Assembly (NCBI GenBank): GCA_902601865.1
Contig: CACKOX010000003.1
Span: 1 to 63,999 of the forward strand
Direction of reading: 5' to 3'
Source: an uncultured Alphaproteobacteria bacterium
GTDB taxonomy: Bacteria > Pseudomonadota > Alphaproteobacteria > HIMB59
Length of the DNA: 63,999 nt
Shown here: piece after piece, positions 34,037-45,077 of the stretch
Layout: each line of letters starts with the position of its first letter
Numbering within the stretch: the stretch's first letter is position 1
Position numbers and translations under genes: made by a program
The notes under the pieces: model-generated
What the model was told of the DNA's origin: nothing
The model's database searches: none
What the model saw: only the letters and a program-made list of their open reading frames with translations

Positions 34037-35338
34037 TTAAATTAATCTATCCTGGAAACCTATCAACTGATTGTTAACAATGATATCAGATTTTTTAATA
34101 GGTCTTAGAAGTTCTATACCCTCTAAACTTATACATCGACTTAATGCAACATAAAGCTGTCCCGGGGCAAAGGAACCTTGGCTCATGTCTATTATTACTT
34201 TTTCAAAGGTTTGTCCTTGGCTTTTGTGAATAGTAATTGCCCAAGCTAATCGCATTGGATACTGTTTAAAAGATCCTGTTATCTCTTCTTGAACTTCTTG
34301 TTGATCATCATCATAAGTATACTGAATGCGATCCCATTTTTCTTTTTTGACTTCAAAGATTTTGTTATCGATTTTTACTTTGATTTTTTTTTGTGCAATA
34401 TCGTGAATAATACCTATTGATCCATTAACCCATCTTTTTTCAGGATCATTTTTGATCATAATTACTTGAGCCCCTTTTTTTAATTTCAAAATTTCATCTG
34501 TGGGAAATAATTCTTTGTAAAACTGACCTGTCGCCTGTCCTCGGTAGGAAAACTCTTCTTCATTCAACTGACTTAGGTATTTTTGATTAATACTACTTGC
34601 TCGAGCGTTGGTAGTAGTAAGTATTATTTTTCCCTCGTCCATCTCAATATGATCAATTAAAGAGTCATTGATATTATCTATTTGAGAGTGAGTTATAGAA
34701 CCATCTCGAACAGAGTTAAGTAAATGAATAAAGTGATCATCTTTTTGACGATATATACTATATAATTCAAGGGTTTTAAATTGAGCATCCTGAAAAATAT
34801 TTGAGTGAAAGAAGAAATGACCTTTCGAGTAAATACGCTGTAGAAGACCAGACTCATCCATGTTGACGACTGGTGGGAGTTGAAATAAGTCCCCAAATAC
34901 AACCAACTGAACTCCTCCAAAAGGCTGCGTAAGTTTTTTGCGATGAACACGAAGACTATAATCTATTGCATCAAAGACATCAGCACGCACCATTGATACT
35001 TCATCTATAATGAGAGTTTCTAAATTTTGGAGCACTTCAATTTGTCTTACTTTCTTAATGTGCCTTGTCTGAATAACCTTGGGAGGGAAGCCAAAAAATG
35101 AATGAATAGTTTGTCCCTTGACACGGATTGCAGCGACACCTGTAGGAGCAAGAACAGCAGTATTTTTTTTTGTGATGGATCGAAAATATGCTAACAAAGT
35201 TGACTTACCACTTCCTGCTTTTCCTGTAATATAAAAATGATCTTTTGTATTTTCTAACTGTTCGATAATTGTCTCAAATTCCTCACTCAACACAAAATCA
35301 TCAGGTAGCAAACTATTATAATTTCGCTTATAGCCCAT
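34037..35338 (-). CDS. Pif1-like DNA helicase
   Basis: The 433-aa protein carries SF1 helicase motifs: Walker A YITGKAGSGKSTLL (residues about 36-49), Ia VLAPTGVAAI, Walker B LIIDEVSMV, motif III GDLFQLPPVV and the late TIHKSQGQTFEKVIID block with VALSRC, typical of Pif1/RRM3 helicases. Pif1 unwinds DNA in the 5'-3' direction, including G-quadruplexes and replication forks. It overlaps the pncC gene by 11 nt, and a small membrane protein gene follows at its end. Confidence 0.88.
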   Translation of the reverse strand: MGYKRNYNSLLPDDFVLSEEFETIIEQLENTKDHFYITGKAGSGKSTLLAYFRSITKKNTAVLAPTGVAAIRVKGQTIHSFFGFPPKVIQTRHIKKVRQIEVLQNLETLIIDEVSMVRADVFDAIDYSLRVHRKKLTQPFGGVQLVVFGDLFQLPPVVNMDESGLLQRIYSKGHFFFHSNIFQDAQFKTLELYSIYRQKDDHFIHLLNSVRDGSITHSQIDNINDSLIDHIEMDEGKIILTTTNARASSINQKYLSQLNEEEFSYRGQATGQFYKELFPTDEILKLKKGAQVIMIKNDPEKRWVNGSIGIIHDIAQKKIKVKIDNKIFEVKKEKWDRIQYTYDDDQQEVQEEITGSFKQYPMRLAWAITIHKSQGQTFEKVIIDMSQGSFAPGQLYVALSRCISLEGIELLRPIKKSDIIVNNQLIGFQDRLI

Positions 35339-35810
35339 TTAGTATCTCGCTTACCATTTGAAAACATTCCTTAACTGTACCCTTTTGAATTTGTGCTCTT
35401 GAGAGTCTTGGACCAAACTTTAATTGTTCAACATAAATTTTTTTTTTAAAATATACTCCTATGAAAACTAGACCTACTGGTTTTAATTTAGTTCCTCCAT
35501 CTGGGCCAGCCACACCTGTTGTCGAAAACGTTAGTTGGCTTTTTGTAATTTTATGCAATTGAAAACACATCTGAGCACAGACTTGGCGACTGACAGCACC
35601 ATATCTTTTGAGAGTATTGGGGGAGATTTTTAGATGTTTAATTTTTGAGTCATTTGAATATGTAATAAATCCGCTCTTAAAAATTTTAGATATACCTGGC
35701 TTAGATGTAAATTTCGCTGCCAGCAAACCACCCGTACAAGACTCCGCCGTAGATAGGGTAATATTTTCATTTAAGAGATATTTGATTATCTTTGATTCTA
35801 CTGTCATCAA
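35328..35810 (-). CDS. pncC: Nicotinamide-nucleotide amidohydrolase PncC (CinA C-domain)
   Basis: The 160-aa protein has the CinA C-terminal domain: STAESCTGGLLAAKFTSKPG (residues 19-38), FITYSNDSK, FSTTGVAGPDGGTKLKPVGLV and KGTVKECF-like end. It deamidates nicotinamide mononucleotide in the pyridine nucleotide cycle and is the short stand-alone form. An alternative start one codon downstream is equally good. It overlaps the helicase gene by 11 nt and is the first gene in a minus-strand operon. Confidence 0.9.
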   Translation of the reverse strand: MMTVESKIIKYLLNENITLSTAESCTGGLLAAKFTSKPGISKIFKSGFITYSNDSKIKHLKISPNTLKRYGAVSRQVCAQMCFQLHKITKSQLTFSTTGVAGPDGGTKLKPVGLVFIGVYFKKKIYVEQLKFGPRLSRAQIQKGTVKECFQMVSEILNGL

Positions 35811-35932
35811 CTAGATATACTTATTATAAGGACTACAAAATAACAATGGTACTTATAGGTATCTAAAAATTGCATAAAAAAATGATTTTTACTCTGATTA
35901 TCAACAGAAAAATCAACAATTTTAAAAATAAT

Positions 35933-35951
35933 ATATGCAATTATTGCATAT
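35933..35951. promoter_or_regulatory. 19-bp palindrome in the gap before a 27-aa peptide ORF
   Basis: ATATGCAA-TTA-TTGCATAT is a perfect inverted repeat with 8-bp arms. A further TTGCAT lies nearby at about 35870, and a second perfect palindrome ATTCCATGGAAT at 35973-35984. These sit between the divergent pncC gene and a small peptide ORF. Such spacing suggests an operator for a dimeric regulator. The rest of the 188-bp gap is AT-rich with no gene. Confidence 0.45.
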
Positions 35952-35998
35952 TACTTATAAAACTTTAATCTTATTCCATGGAATCTAGGAGGTTTTAA

Positions 35999-36082
35999 AT
36001 GGCTGACATGTTCACAGGACACTACCCTTTTATAATAATGATTATTTGGTTAATAGCCGGGATCGTGGGTTCAAAATTATAA
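35999..36082 (+). CDS. Small hydrophobic peptide (27 aa) with strong ribosome site
   Basis: AGGAGG at 35987-35992 stands 6 nt before the ATG at 35999, the best ribosome-binding site in this stretch. The frame encodes a 27-aa peptide starting MADMFTGHYPF, then a hydrophobic helix IIMIIWLIAGIVG and SKL. This fits a single-pass membrane peptide. It lies between two minus-strand genes, so it has its own promoter. No family is recognised; coding is inferred from the ribosome site and the helix. Confidence 0.55.
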   Translation: MADMFTGHYPFIIMIIWLIAGIVGSKL

Positions 36083-36090
36083 GTTTTTTT

Positions 36091-36112
36091 GGGGGTGGTG
36101 AGAGCCACCCTC
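36091..36112 (+). terminator. GC-rich hairpin behind the 27-aa ORF
   Basis: GGGGGTGGT (36091-36099) pairs with GCCACCCTC (36104-36112), including two G-T wobbles, around loop GAGA. It lies 8 nt downstream of the peptide ORF. A T7 run lies before the stem, not after it, so intrinsic termination is not fully supported on either strand; it may instead stabilise the mRNA end. Confidence 0.4.
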
Positions 36113-37757
36113 AATTTGTTCCAGTAAGACTCTTTCCTTTTTCTCTCAATACAAATTTTTGAATTTTGCCAGTAGAAGTTCGAGGAATGTTCTCAAAAAA
36201 ATAATATTTAGGAACTTTAAATGATGCCAAGTTTTCTTCGCACCACTGTTTTGCATGTATCTCATTCCAATTTTGATCTTTCTTTAGTTCAATAAAAGCA
36301 CAGGGGACTTCGCCCCACTTTTGATCAGGAATAGCAATGACTGCTGCAGCACTGACACAATCATTTTTTAAGAATACTTCCTCAATTTCAATCGATGAAA
36401 TATTTTCTCCACCAGATATTATAATATCTTTTGATCGATCTTTTAACTGGAGATAACCGTCAGGGTGCATCACTGCTAAATCTCCTGAGTGAAACCAACC
36501 ACCTTCAAAAGCTTTTTGATTTGCAGATTTATTTTTTAAATAACCCTTCATCACAATATTTCCTTGAAACATAACTTCACCAATTGTTTTGCCATCGGCA
36601 GGAACCTGCTTCATAGTATCTGGGTCAAGAACTTTGAGATGTTCTAGAGGAAGGTATCGTACACCCTGCCTTGCTTTAAGTGATGCCTGTGCATTCATGT
36701 CTAATGAATTCCATTCTTGATGCCACTCATTGATGACAGCTGGTCCATATGTTTCAGTCAAACCATAAAGATGGGTTACTAAAAATCCTGACTCTTGCAT
36801 TTCTCTAAGAATATTTTCTGGTGGTGGTGCAGCTGCAGTAAAAAATTGAACCTCATGAGTTATGTTAAATCTGTTTTTTTGGTCTTGTGATAAAATAACT
36901 GACATTACGATGGGTGCCCCACATAAATGGCTAACTTTATGGTTTTTTATGCTATTCCATATTGGTTCTGCCCTAACTTGGCGCAGACAAACATGAGTTC
37001 CAATAATTGCTGACATAGTCCATGGAAAACACCAGCCGTTACAATGAAACATCGGGAGTGTCCAAAGATACACTGAATGTTTAGGCATTGAGGCAACCAT
37101 TGCATTACCTTGAGCTAATAAATAAGCCCCACGATGATGAGAGACTACCCCTTTGGGATCACCGGTAGTACCAGAAGTGTATCCAACAGAAATTGCATCC
37201 CACTCATTTTCTGGCATGAGCCATTGATAATTACTATCTCCTCGATCCAAAAATTCCTCATAATCTATTACATCTAGATCAAAATTATTGAGAGATTCAT
37301 AGGAATGTTCTTTATCTATAAATTCAATTAATTGGGGTTTGACTTTGCATTGACTCAAAACTTCTTTTACAGTTGCTGATAACTCTCGATCAAATAATAA
37401 AAACTGTGAGTCAGCGTGCTCAAGTTGAAATGCAATAGTCGCAGCATCAAGACGGGTGTTGATGGCATGGATTACTCCTCCACACATTGGAATACCATAA
37501 TGAGCTTCGAGCATTGGAGGTGTATTCAACAACAAAGTTGATATTGTACTTCCTCTAGACATGCCCTGCTGAGATAAAGCTGAGGCTAATTTTTTAGAGC
37601 GAAGATAAAATTCAGCATAGGATCTTCGAAGATTACCATGAACAATTGCAGTAAACTCTGGAAATACATCTGCAGCTCTTTCTAGGAATGATAATGGGGT
37701 GAGAGGTTGATAGTTAGCAGAATTTGCATCCAAATCCTGATTATAGGGATTGACCAT
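36111..37757 (-). CDS. Acyl-CoA ligase (AMP-forming), possibly DmdB-type
   Basis: The 548-aa protein has adenylate-forming enzyme motifs: YTSGTTGDPKGVVSHHRG (about residues 193-210), THLYGLTETYGP, GGWFHSGDLAVMHPDGY, DRSKDIIISGGENISSIEIEE and PRTSTGKIQKF with the catalytic Lys. The N terminus (NPYNQDLDANSANYQPLTPLSFLERA) is typical of a widespread acyl-CoA synthetase branch that includes DmdB, the methylmercaptopropionate-CoA ligase. With an enoyl-CoA hydratase upstream and a DmdA-type gene elsewhere, DMSP demethylation downstream steps are possible, but ordinary fatty-acid activation is equally so. It follows the hydratase by 9 nt. Confidence 0.85.
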   Translation of the reverse strand: MVNPYNQDLDANSANYQPLTPLSFLERAADVFPEFTAIVHGNLRRSYAEFYLRSKKLASALSQQGMSRGSTISTLLLNTPPMLEAHYGIPMCGGVIHAINTRLDAATIAFQLEHADSQFLLFDRELSATVKEVLSQCKVKPQLIEFIDKEHSYESLNNFDLDVIDYEEFLDRGDSNYQWLMPENEWDAISVGYTSGTTGDPKGVVSHHRGAYLLAQGNAMVASMPKHSVYLWTLPMFHCNGWCFPWTMSAIIGTHVCLRQVRAEPIWNSIKNHKVSHLCGAPIVMSVILSQDQKNRFNITHEVQFFTAAAPPPENILREMQESGFLVTHLYGLTETYGPAVINEWHQEWNSLDMNAQASLKARQGVRYLPLEHLKVLDPDTMKQVPADGKTIGEVMFQGNIVMKGYLKNKSANQKAFEGGWFHSGDLAVMHPDGYLQLKDRSKDIIISGGENISSIEIEEVFLKNDCVSAAAVIAIPDQKWGEVPCAFIELKKDQNWNEIHAKQWCEENLASFKVPKYYFFENIPRTSTGKIQKFVLREKGKSLTGTN

Positions 37758-37766
37758 CTTAAGGTT

Positions 37767-38570
37767 TTATTCTTTCCAATTTGGAGATCGTTTTTCTAAA
37801 AAAGCTTCTATTCCTTCTTTAGCATCTTGGTCCAACATGTTTTCAAGCATTACTTTTGAAGCATACTCATATGCTTCAGCTAAAGGCATTTCAATTTGTT
37901 GATAAAATGCTTTTTTACCAATTTTTAGTGTAGTACCAGATTTTGAGCTGATTTTAGTGGCTTTTTCTAATATTAGGTTTTCTAGCTCTTCCTCATTTAC
38001 ACTCTTATTAATAAGACCTTTTTTCTCTGCATCATCAGCAGATATTAGCTCCCCTGTAAGAAGCATTTCCATGGAGTGCTTTGAGGTTGTATTTCGAGAA
38101 AGGGCTACCATTGGAGTTGAACAAAAAAGGCCAATATTTACTCCTGGTGTAGCAAACCTTGAATTAGAAGAGGCATAAACCAAATCACAACTTAGTGCCA
38201 ATTGGCAACCTGCAGCTGTAGCAACTCCATCTACCTGAGCTATGACAGGTTTCGAATGGTTGACTATTGTTTGCATTAATCTTGAGCATTTTTTTAAAAT
38301 TGATTGAAAATACTCTTTGCCCTTATCAGGATGAGAGCGAGCAGCTTTAAGTTCTTTTAAATCATGACCAGCTGAGAAAACTTTTCCTGTAGAGGATAAA
38401 ATGATAACCCTACTAGGACCAGAATTGAAATGATCAAATGCAGATTGTAGTTCATCAATCATTTTTTCTGATAAGGTGTTTTGATGACTTGGATCGCTGA
38501 GGATGATTTTAAATATCCCGTTTTCCAGTTCCGTGATTTTTACAAGTGATGATTGGCTATCTGTGTTCAT
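37767..38570 (-). CDS. Enoyl-CoA hydratase/isomerase-family protein
   Basis: The 267-aa crotonase-fold protein has the oxyanion-hole segments KVFSAGHDLKEL (residues about 67-78) and QVDGVATAAGCQLALSCDLVYAS (113-135). Glu/Asp placement in the second segment is weak: typical catalytic acids are not clearly conserved, as in the ECHDC3-like branch. It lies between an OsmC gene (4-nt overlap) and the CoA ligase, so it probably handles an acyl-CoA made by that ligase. DmdD (methylthioacryloyl-CoA hydratase) is a possible match, unproven. Confidence 0.8.
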   Translation of the reverse strand: MNTDSQSSLVKITELENGIFKIILSDPSHQNTLSEKMIDELQSAFDHFNSGPSRVIILSSTGKVFSAGHDLKELKAARSHPDKGKEYFQSILKKCSRLMQTIVNHSKPVIAQVDGVATAAGCQLALSCDLVYASSNSRFATPGVNIGLFCSTPMVALSRNTTSKHSMEMLLTGELISADDAEKKGLINKSVNEEELENLILEKATKISSKSGTTLKIGKKAFYQQIEMPLAEAYEYASKVMLENMLDQDAKEGIEAFLEKRSPNWKE

Positions 38571-39019
38571 AAACTAACTTCAAATACAACTTCATCCGCC
38601 AACGAGTTAGCAACAAAACAATATCGATGAGATCTATCATGCATGTCCTTCATATCTTGGTCACTAATCGTAAATTCTCCACTAAATGTCACAACAGGAT
38701 GAAGGACTATCTTGGTCACAGCCATCTGCCCTTTGGAATTTTTGCCTAAATAAGCGTCAGCCTTATCTTCATAGGAATTTACTGGCCATTTCATTTTGGC
38801 TGCTAATGCTAAAAAAGTCATCATGTGACAACTGCTAACTGAGGCTGCCAAGGCTTGTTCTGGATTTGTGTAATCAGGACTTCCTCCCCAATCAGGGGCA
38901 GCATCTGCAGTAATATTATAATTTTCATTGAAGGAAATTTCATGAGAATTGGAGAATTTGCCTGGTGCTAATTCACCCTCTCCAAGTTTCCATTTTAAGT
39001 TTATAGATAATTCGGACAT
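38567..39019 (-). CDS. OsmC-family protein
   Basis: The 150-aa protein has the two redox cysteines of OsmC/Ohr: SSCHMMTFLALAAK (about residues 61-74) and RYCFVANSL (about 131-139). OsmC proteins reduce organic hydroperoxides. The gene opens a three-gene operon with an enoyl-CoA hydratase and acyl-CoA ligase, so lipid hydroperoxide clean-up linked to fatty-acid breakdown is a reasonable guess. It is transcribed divergently from the 95-aa ORF at 39.1 kb. Confidence 0.88.
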   Translation of the reverse strand: MSELSINLKWKLGEGELAPGKFSNSHEISFNENYNITADAAPDWGGSPDYTNPEQALAASVSSCHMMTFLALAAKMKWPVNSYEDKADAYLGKNSKGQMAVTKIVLHPVVTFSGEFTISDQDMKDMHDRSHRYCFVANSLADEVVFEVSL

Positions 39020-39067
39020 AGTTAAAAATAGTATGGAAATTTATAAACGCCATCATAAAATCTAAGA

Positions 39068-39355
39068 ATGAAATCTGGTTTGGATAGGGAAAAAACTAAT
39101 ATATTCGCACTTTATCTGTATTTTTTACTAAGGAACAAGAAACATAAAATCAAGGAGGATAGTTTTTCAAAAATAAACGAAGAGTATTTTTATAAATTAC
39201 TTCAAAAAGGTGAATACAAAGCATTTGGCCTAGAATGGGATTATGAAGGCATCTTAAAAGAGGACAGTCATTATCCTGAGTTCTATAAGAATGAATATTC
39301 TAAAGTAATGATATCTGTAATGGTTGATATTTATTTGTCGGGCTATAAGTCCTAA
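39068..39355 (+). CDS. Hypothetical protein (95 aa)
   Basis: The 95-aa soluble, lysine- and tyrosine-rich protein shows no motif I recognise. The N-terminal half may form helices (NIFALYLYFLLRNKKHKI), and the C-terminal half has many aromatic and acidic residues (YPEFYKNEYSK). It is isolated between divergent osmC and the aminotransferase gene. It starts with ATG and its length suggests a real gene, but without a family. Confidence 0.5.
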   Translation: MKSGLDREKTNIFALYLYFLLRNKKHKIKEDSFSKINEEYFYKLLQKGEYKAFGLEWDYEGILKEDSHYPEFYKNEYSKVMISVMVDIYLSGYKS

Positions 39356-39405
39356 AAACAATCATAGACAGAATGCAAATTCAGGAATAAGATTTTTAAC
39401 AGTAT

Positions 39406-40719
39406 ATGAATAAACCTAATAACTTAGAACCGCTATGGATGCCTTTTACTCCCAACAAGACATTCAAAAAAGACCCTCGAATTATTGTTGGAGCCAAGGA
39501 TATGCATTTTATCAGTGATGATAATAGAGAAATTTTAGATGGCACTGCAGGACTGTGGTGTGTAAACGCTGGCCATGGTCGAAAGAAAATTCAAGAAGCG
39601 GTAAATGAACAAATTGAAAATCTGGATTATTCTCCTCCGTTCCAATTTGGACACCCTAAACAATTTGAACTGGCTAATCGCTTAGCTGAAATATTTCCTG
39701 AAGGAATGAATCATGTTTTCTTTTCTAACTCAGGATCAGAGGCAGTAGATAGTGCCTTAAAAATTGCTCTTGCTTATCAGCGAGCGCGAGGACACTCTTC
39801 TAAAACAAGATTGATTGGCCGTGAGAGAGGATATCACGGTGTTGGCTTCGGTGGAATATCTGTCGGGGGTATGGTGAAAAATAGAATGTACTTTGGCTCA
39901 ATGCTCAATGGTGTTGATCATTTACGTCATACTCATAATCTGGAACTGAATGCTTTTTCAAAAGGTGAACCTGAACATGGCGCTGAACTTGCAGACGACT
40001 TAGAACGTCTTGTCCAATTACATGATGCATCAACTATTGCTGCTGTAATCGTTGAGCCAATTGCTGGATCAACTGGTGCACTTCCACCTCCAAAAGGTTA
40101 CCTCAAAAGACTCAGAGAACTATGCACGAAGCATGATATTTTATTAATCTTTGATGAAGTGGTAACAGCTTTTGGTCGTATGGGAAAAGCCACTGGATCA
40201 GAATTTTTTGGTGTAACTCCTGATATAATTTCATGTGCTAAAGGCATCACGAACGCGACTATTCCAATGGGTGCCACGATTGTTCAAGACTTTATCTATG
40301 AGTCGATGATGGAGAACGCAGATGCTCCAATAGAATTATTTCACGGATACACTTATTCTGGTCATCCTGTTGCGTGCGCAGCAGCTTTGGCAACACTAGA
40401 TATTTACAAAGAAGAAGGGCTTTTTGAAAATGCAGCTCATATAGCTCCTGTTATTGAAGAAGCTGCCCATAGTCTTAAAGGCACTAAACATATTATCGAT
40501 ATAAGAAATTTAGGTGTTATTGCCGCTCTAGAACTAGAACCTAAAAAAGGTGCCGTAGGTGTCAGAGGCTTTGAGACGATGAAGAAGGCTTGGGATCTTG
40601 GTCTTATGGTTAGAGCCAATGGAGATACTCTTGCATTTTCTCCCCCTTTAATCATTAACGATAGTCAAGTTGATGAAATGTTTACGAAAGTAAAAAAAGC
40701 CTTGGAACACGTAGACTAA
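39406..40719 (+). CDS. Class III omega-amino acid transaminase (beta-alanine/taurine:pyruvate type)
   Basis: The 437-aa PLP enzyme has class III features: NAGHGRKKIQEAV, VFFSNSGSEAVDSALKIAL, GRERGYHGVGFGG, VIVEPIAGSTG, LIFDEVVTAFGRMG and ISCAKGITNATIPMGA, where the Lys in SCAKGIT forms the internal aldimine. The start MNKPNNLEPLWMPFTPNKTFKKDPR closely resembles beta-alanine:pyruvate aminotransferases (omega-transaminase). Taurine or a related omega-amine is an alternative, of interest with the sulfonate-linked YeiH gene in the same window. It stands alone. Confidence 0.88.
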   Translation: MNKPNNLEPLWMPFTPNKTFKKDPRIIVGAKDMHFISDDNREILDGTAGLWCVNAGHGRKKIQEAVNEQIENLDYSPPFQFGHPKQFELANRLAEIFPEGMNHVFFSNSGSEAVDSALKIALAYQRARGHSSKTRLIGRERGYHGVGFGGISVGGMVKNRMYFGSMLNGVDHLRHTHNLELNAFSKGEPEHGAELADDLERLVQLHDASTIAAVIVEPIAGSTGALPPPKGYLKRLRELCTKHDILLIFDEVVTAFGRMGKATGSEFFGVTPDIISCAKGITNATIPMGATIVQDFIYESMMENADAPIELFHGYTYSGHPVACAAALATLDIYKEEGLFENAAHIAPVIEEAAHSLKGTKHIIDIRNLGVIAALELEPKKGAVGVRGFETMKKAWDLGLMVRANGDTLAFSPPLIINDSQVDEMFTKVKKALEHVD

Positions 40720-40987
40720 AGACATCTCCGCTACAGCCATACCCAGTTTCAAAAATACCGCTCGGTTGATAAAAACCACACAACATAATCCATCTATATA
40801 TAAAGACTATTCCCGGAACAATGATAATTGCATTAATAAGAAAAAGAGCCACTGAAATCACAACCCTCATTGCAAGGTTTGTACTCATGTATTGTTTATA
40901 AAAGATACGAATTATTAAGCCTGTAGTTACTGCTGAAAGTAATAAAAATGGGGCGTCTAAGTGTGTAACTAAAAATTCATAATACAT
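40682..40987 (-). CDS. Small membrane protein (101 aa)
   Basis: The frame overlaps the 3' end of the transaminase by 38 nt and encodes a hydrophobic 101-aa protein with about two or three membrane segments (PFLLLSAVTTGLIIRIF, VVISVALFLINAIIIVPGIVFIY). It occupies a 260-bp gap with no other candidate. No family is recognised. A chance ORF is possible, but its hydrophobic layout supports it. Confidence 0.45.
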   Translation of the reverse strand: MYYEFLVTHLDAPFLLLSAVTTGLIIRIFYKQYMSTNLAMRVVISVALFLINAIIIVPGIVFIYRWIMLCGFYQPSGIFETGYGCSGDVFSLRVPRLFLLS

Positions 40988-41026
40988 CGCTTTAAATTAA
41001 AGCAATAATACAGTAAGCCTTTTAAA

Positions 41027-41671
41027 ATGCAAAAATACATATCAGAGTTTATAGGAACATTTATTTTATTAGTATCCATCGTAGGTTCTGGAATTGCAGG
41101 TCAACAATATACAAATGATCAAATGGTTATTTTGGTTAGTCATGCTGTTGTCATAGGTCTAACACTTATTTTTATAATTGGAATATTTGCTAATTTTTCT
41201 GGAGCACATTTTAATCCTATTGTTTCAATTTTGTTTTTCTTACAAAAAGAGCTAAGCAAAAAAGATCTATTTATATTCATTTCAATACAAATTACTGCAG
41301 CTATACTAGGAACAATTTTTGCAAATTATATTTTTGGTTTAAGCATTGTAGAAATCTCCTCAAATATTAGAAGTGGAACAAATATTTATATTTCAGAGGT
41401 TTTTGCTTCCTTTGGACTACTGATGGTTATTTTGCTATCGAAAGTAGGTGGTAAAAATATTGTTGCTTTTAATGTTGGTATTTACATCACAGCTGCAATA
41501 ATTTTTACATCCTCAGCTAGTTTCGCAAATCCTGCCGTATCGATTGCTAGAATTTTTACTGAGTCATTTGCAGGGATTAATCCCTCAACCGTAATATTTT
41601 TTATTGGCTCCCAAGTAATAGGTATGTTTGGGGCATACTTTTTATATAACCGCCTGTTTAAAACTAAATAA
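41027..41671 (+). CDS. Aquaporin-family (MIP) channel
   Basis: The 214-aa protein has six membrane segments and two half-helix loops: the first with the variant motif SGAHFNPIVSI (residues about 60-70) and the second with FANPAVSIAR (about 167-176). The selectivity Arg follows the second NPA. The first NPA is changed to NPI, seen in some bacterial and plant-type channels. Substrates may include water, glycerol or small neutral solutes. It lies 101 bp upstream of katG. Confidence 0.85.
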   Translation: MQKYISEFIGTFILLVSIVGSGIAGQQYTNDQMVILVSHAVVIGLTLIFIIGIFANFSGAHFNPIVSILFFLQKELSKKDLFIFISIQITAAILGTIFANYIFGLSIVEISSNIRSGTNIYISEVFASFGLLMVILLSKVGGKNIVAFNVGIYITAAIIFTSSASFANPAVSIARIFTESFAGINPSTVIFFIGSQVIGMFGAYFLYNRLFKTK

Positions 41672-41763
41672 TATCAAGCTTTTTTTAATTATTAACAGAG
41701 ACAATTCGTTATGTTGACTTACTAACAGGTTAACTTTTAATGATATTAAATTTATTTAAGTAG

Positions 41764-43926
<2,163 letters not shown>

Positions 43927-43929
43927 TTA

Positions 43930-44593
43930 ATGTTCAATTATGGTAATATCCAGCTCAAGGTTTGTGGTATTACAGATCAAAAATCGTTAGAGGTAATACA
44001 AAAGTATTCAGTCAGAACAGTGGGCCTTGTAAGTAATTACTTATATGGCCCCAATACACTATCTACTGAAGAAATTCATAACCTTACAATTGCTTCCTAC
44101 AATTTAAAATTAAATCCAATTCTATTGATTGGCAATATTCATATGCCAAAAATAATCGACATTATAAAACAAGTAGAGATAAAGGAAGTATGTGTATCTA
44201 ATCAATACAAGATTGAGGATATCGAATTACTAAATAATTCAACAAATTCAAAAATATCAATTTCAATAAATTACGAAAATTTTGATTATAATTTTTTTGA
44301 GCAAATCAAAAATAATGTTAGTAGTTTTTATTATGATCTTAATATTTACAGAAAAGATGTAATTGAGAAAAAAATCTCTAATGGAGTGTGAGAGTCAAAT
44401 TAATCAACTTAAGAGTTTTGCAAAGCCTTTATATCTTGGTGGAGGTATTAATATTAGTAATGTCAAAGAGGCAATTAAAACTATATCTCCACACGGTATT
44501 GATATATCGACAGGGTTAAAAAAATCAAACAGCGTAGATGAAGAAAAGCTTAAAAAAATTCTTGATAATCTTGGGTTTGACGAGATTTCTTAA
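43930..44593 (+). pseudogene. TrpF-like protein with frame interruption at A7
   Basis: Two frames (43930-44391 and continuing to 44593) join if one A is removed from the A7 run at 44368-44374. The N terminus QLKVCGITDQKSLE has the phosphoribosylanthranilate isomerase signature with its catalytic Cys; the C terminus has PLYLGGGINISNVKEAI and HGIDISTGLK, like the TrpF phosphate-binding end. The GGTG loop and the region around the usual catalytic Asp are poor, so it is a degenerate TrpF relative even without the frameshift. The join is about 220 aa, normal for TrpF. It lies 3 nt after katG and overlaps folK at the convergent end. Decay, sequencing error or slippage are all possible. Confidence 0.65.
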
Positions 44594-45077
44594 CGATAAA
44601 CCTCTCCTCTAAATTATTTAAAAGGCTTTTATAAGAGTAATGGGTTTTTAAATCTATGAAATCTGGGTTTAAATCTAGGATAGGTTGTATTACAAAATCT
44701 CTTAAATGAGAGGATGTATGAGGAATAGTTATTAGGTGGTTTTTGATTTTCAAGTTTTCAAATTGAATAAGATCGAGATCTATTTTTCTTGGCCCATTAG
44801 TTACAATTTTATTTTTTTTAATTTGTTTTTCCACAAAACACATTTTTATAAATAATTCGTTGAAGTATAGATTTGTAGTAAATAAAAAGGCAGCATTGTG
44901 AAAATATTTTTGGTTAGTTATCCCAAAAGGTTTCGTAAAATAGACTCTGCTAACCTTTTCGACATGTCCGAATTTATTCATTAGCTTTAATGCTAAATTA
45001 AAATTACTTTTCCAGTTGCCAATATTTGATCCAATAGCGATATATGATTTATATCGATACGCTGACTTTTTTTGCAT
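44550..45077 (-). CDS. folK: 2-amino-4-hydroxy-6-hydroxymethyldihydropteridine pyrophosphokinase
   Basis: FolK transfers pyrophosphate from ATP to hydroxymethyl-dihydropterin. The first ATG (45075-45077) gives 175 aa; the frame could also begin at TTG 45098, but ATG is preferred. Motifs: SYIAIGSNIGN, VSRVYFTKPFG, FHNAAFLF, and the signature GPRKIDLDLIQF, then IPHTSSHLRDFVIQPILDLNP. It overlaps folB by 29 nt in the same direction and is the last gene of the pab/fol operon. Confidence 0.92.
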   Translation of the reverse strand: MQKKSAYRYKSYIAIGSNIGNWKSNFNLALKLMNKFGHVEKVSRVYFTKPFGITNQKYFHNAAFLFTTNLYFNELFIKMCFVEKQIKKNKIVTNGPRKIDLDLIQFENLKIKNHLITIPHTSSHLRDFVIQPILDLNPDFIDLKTHYSYKSLLNNLEERFIVKKSRQTQDYQEFF

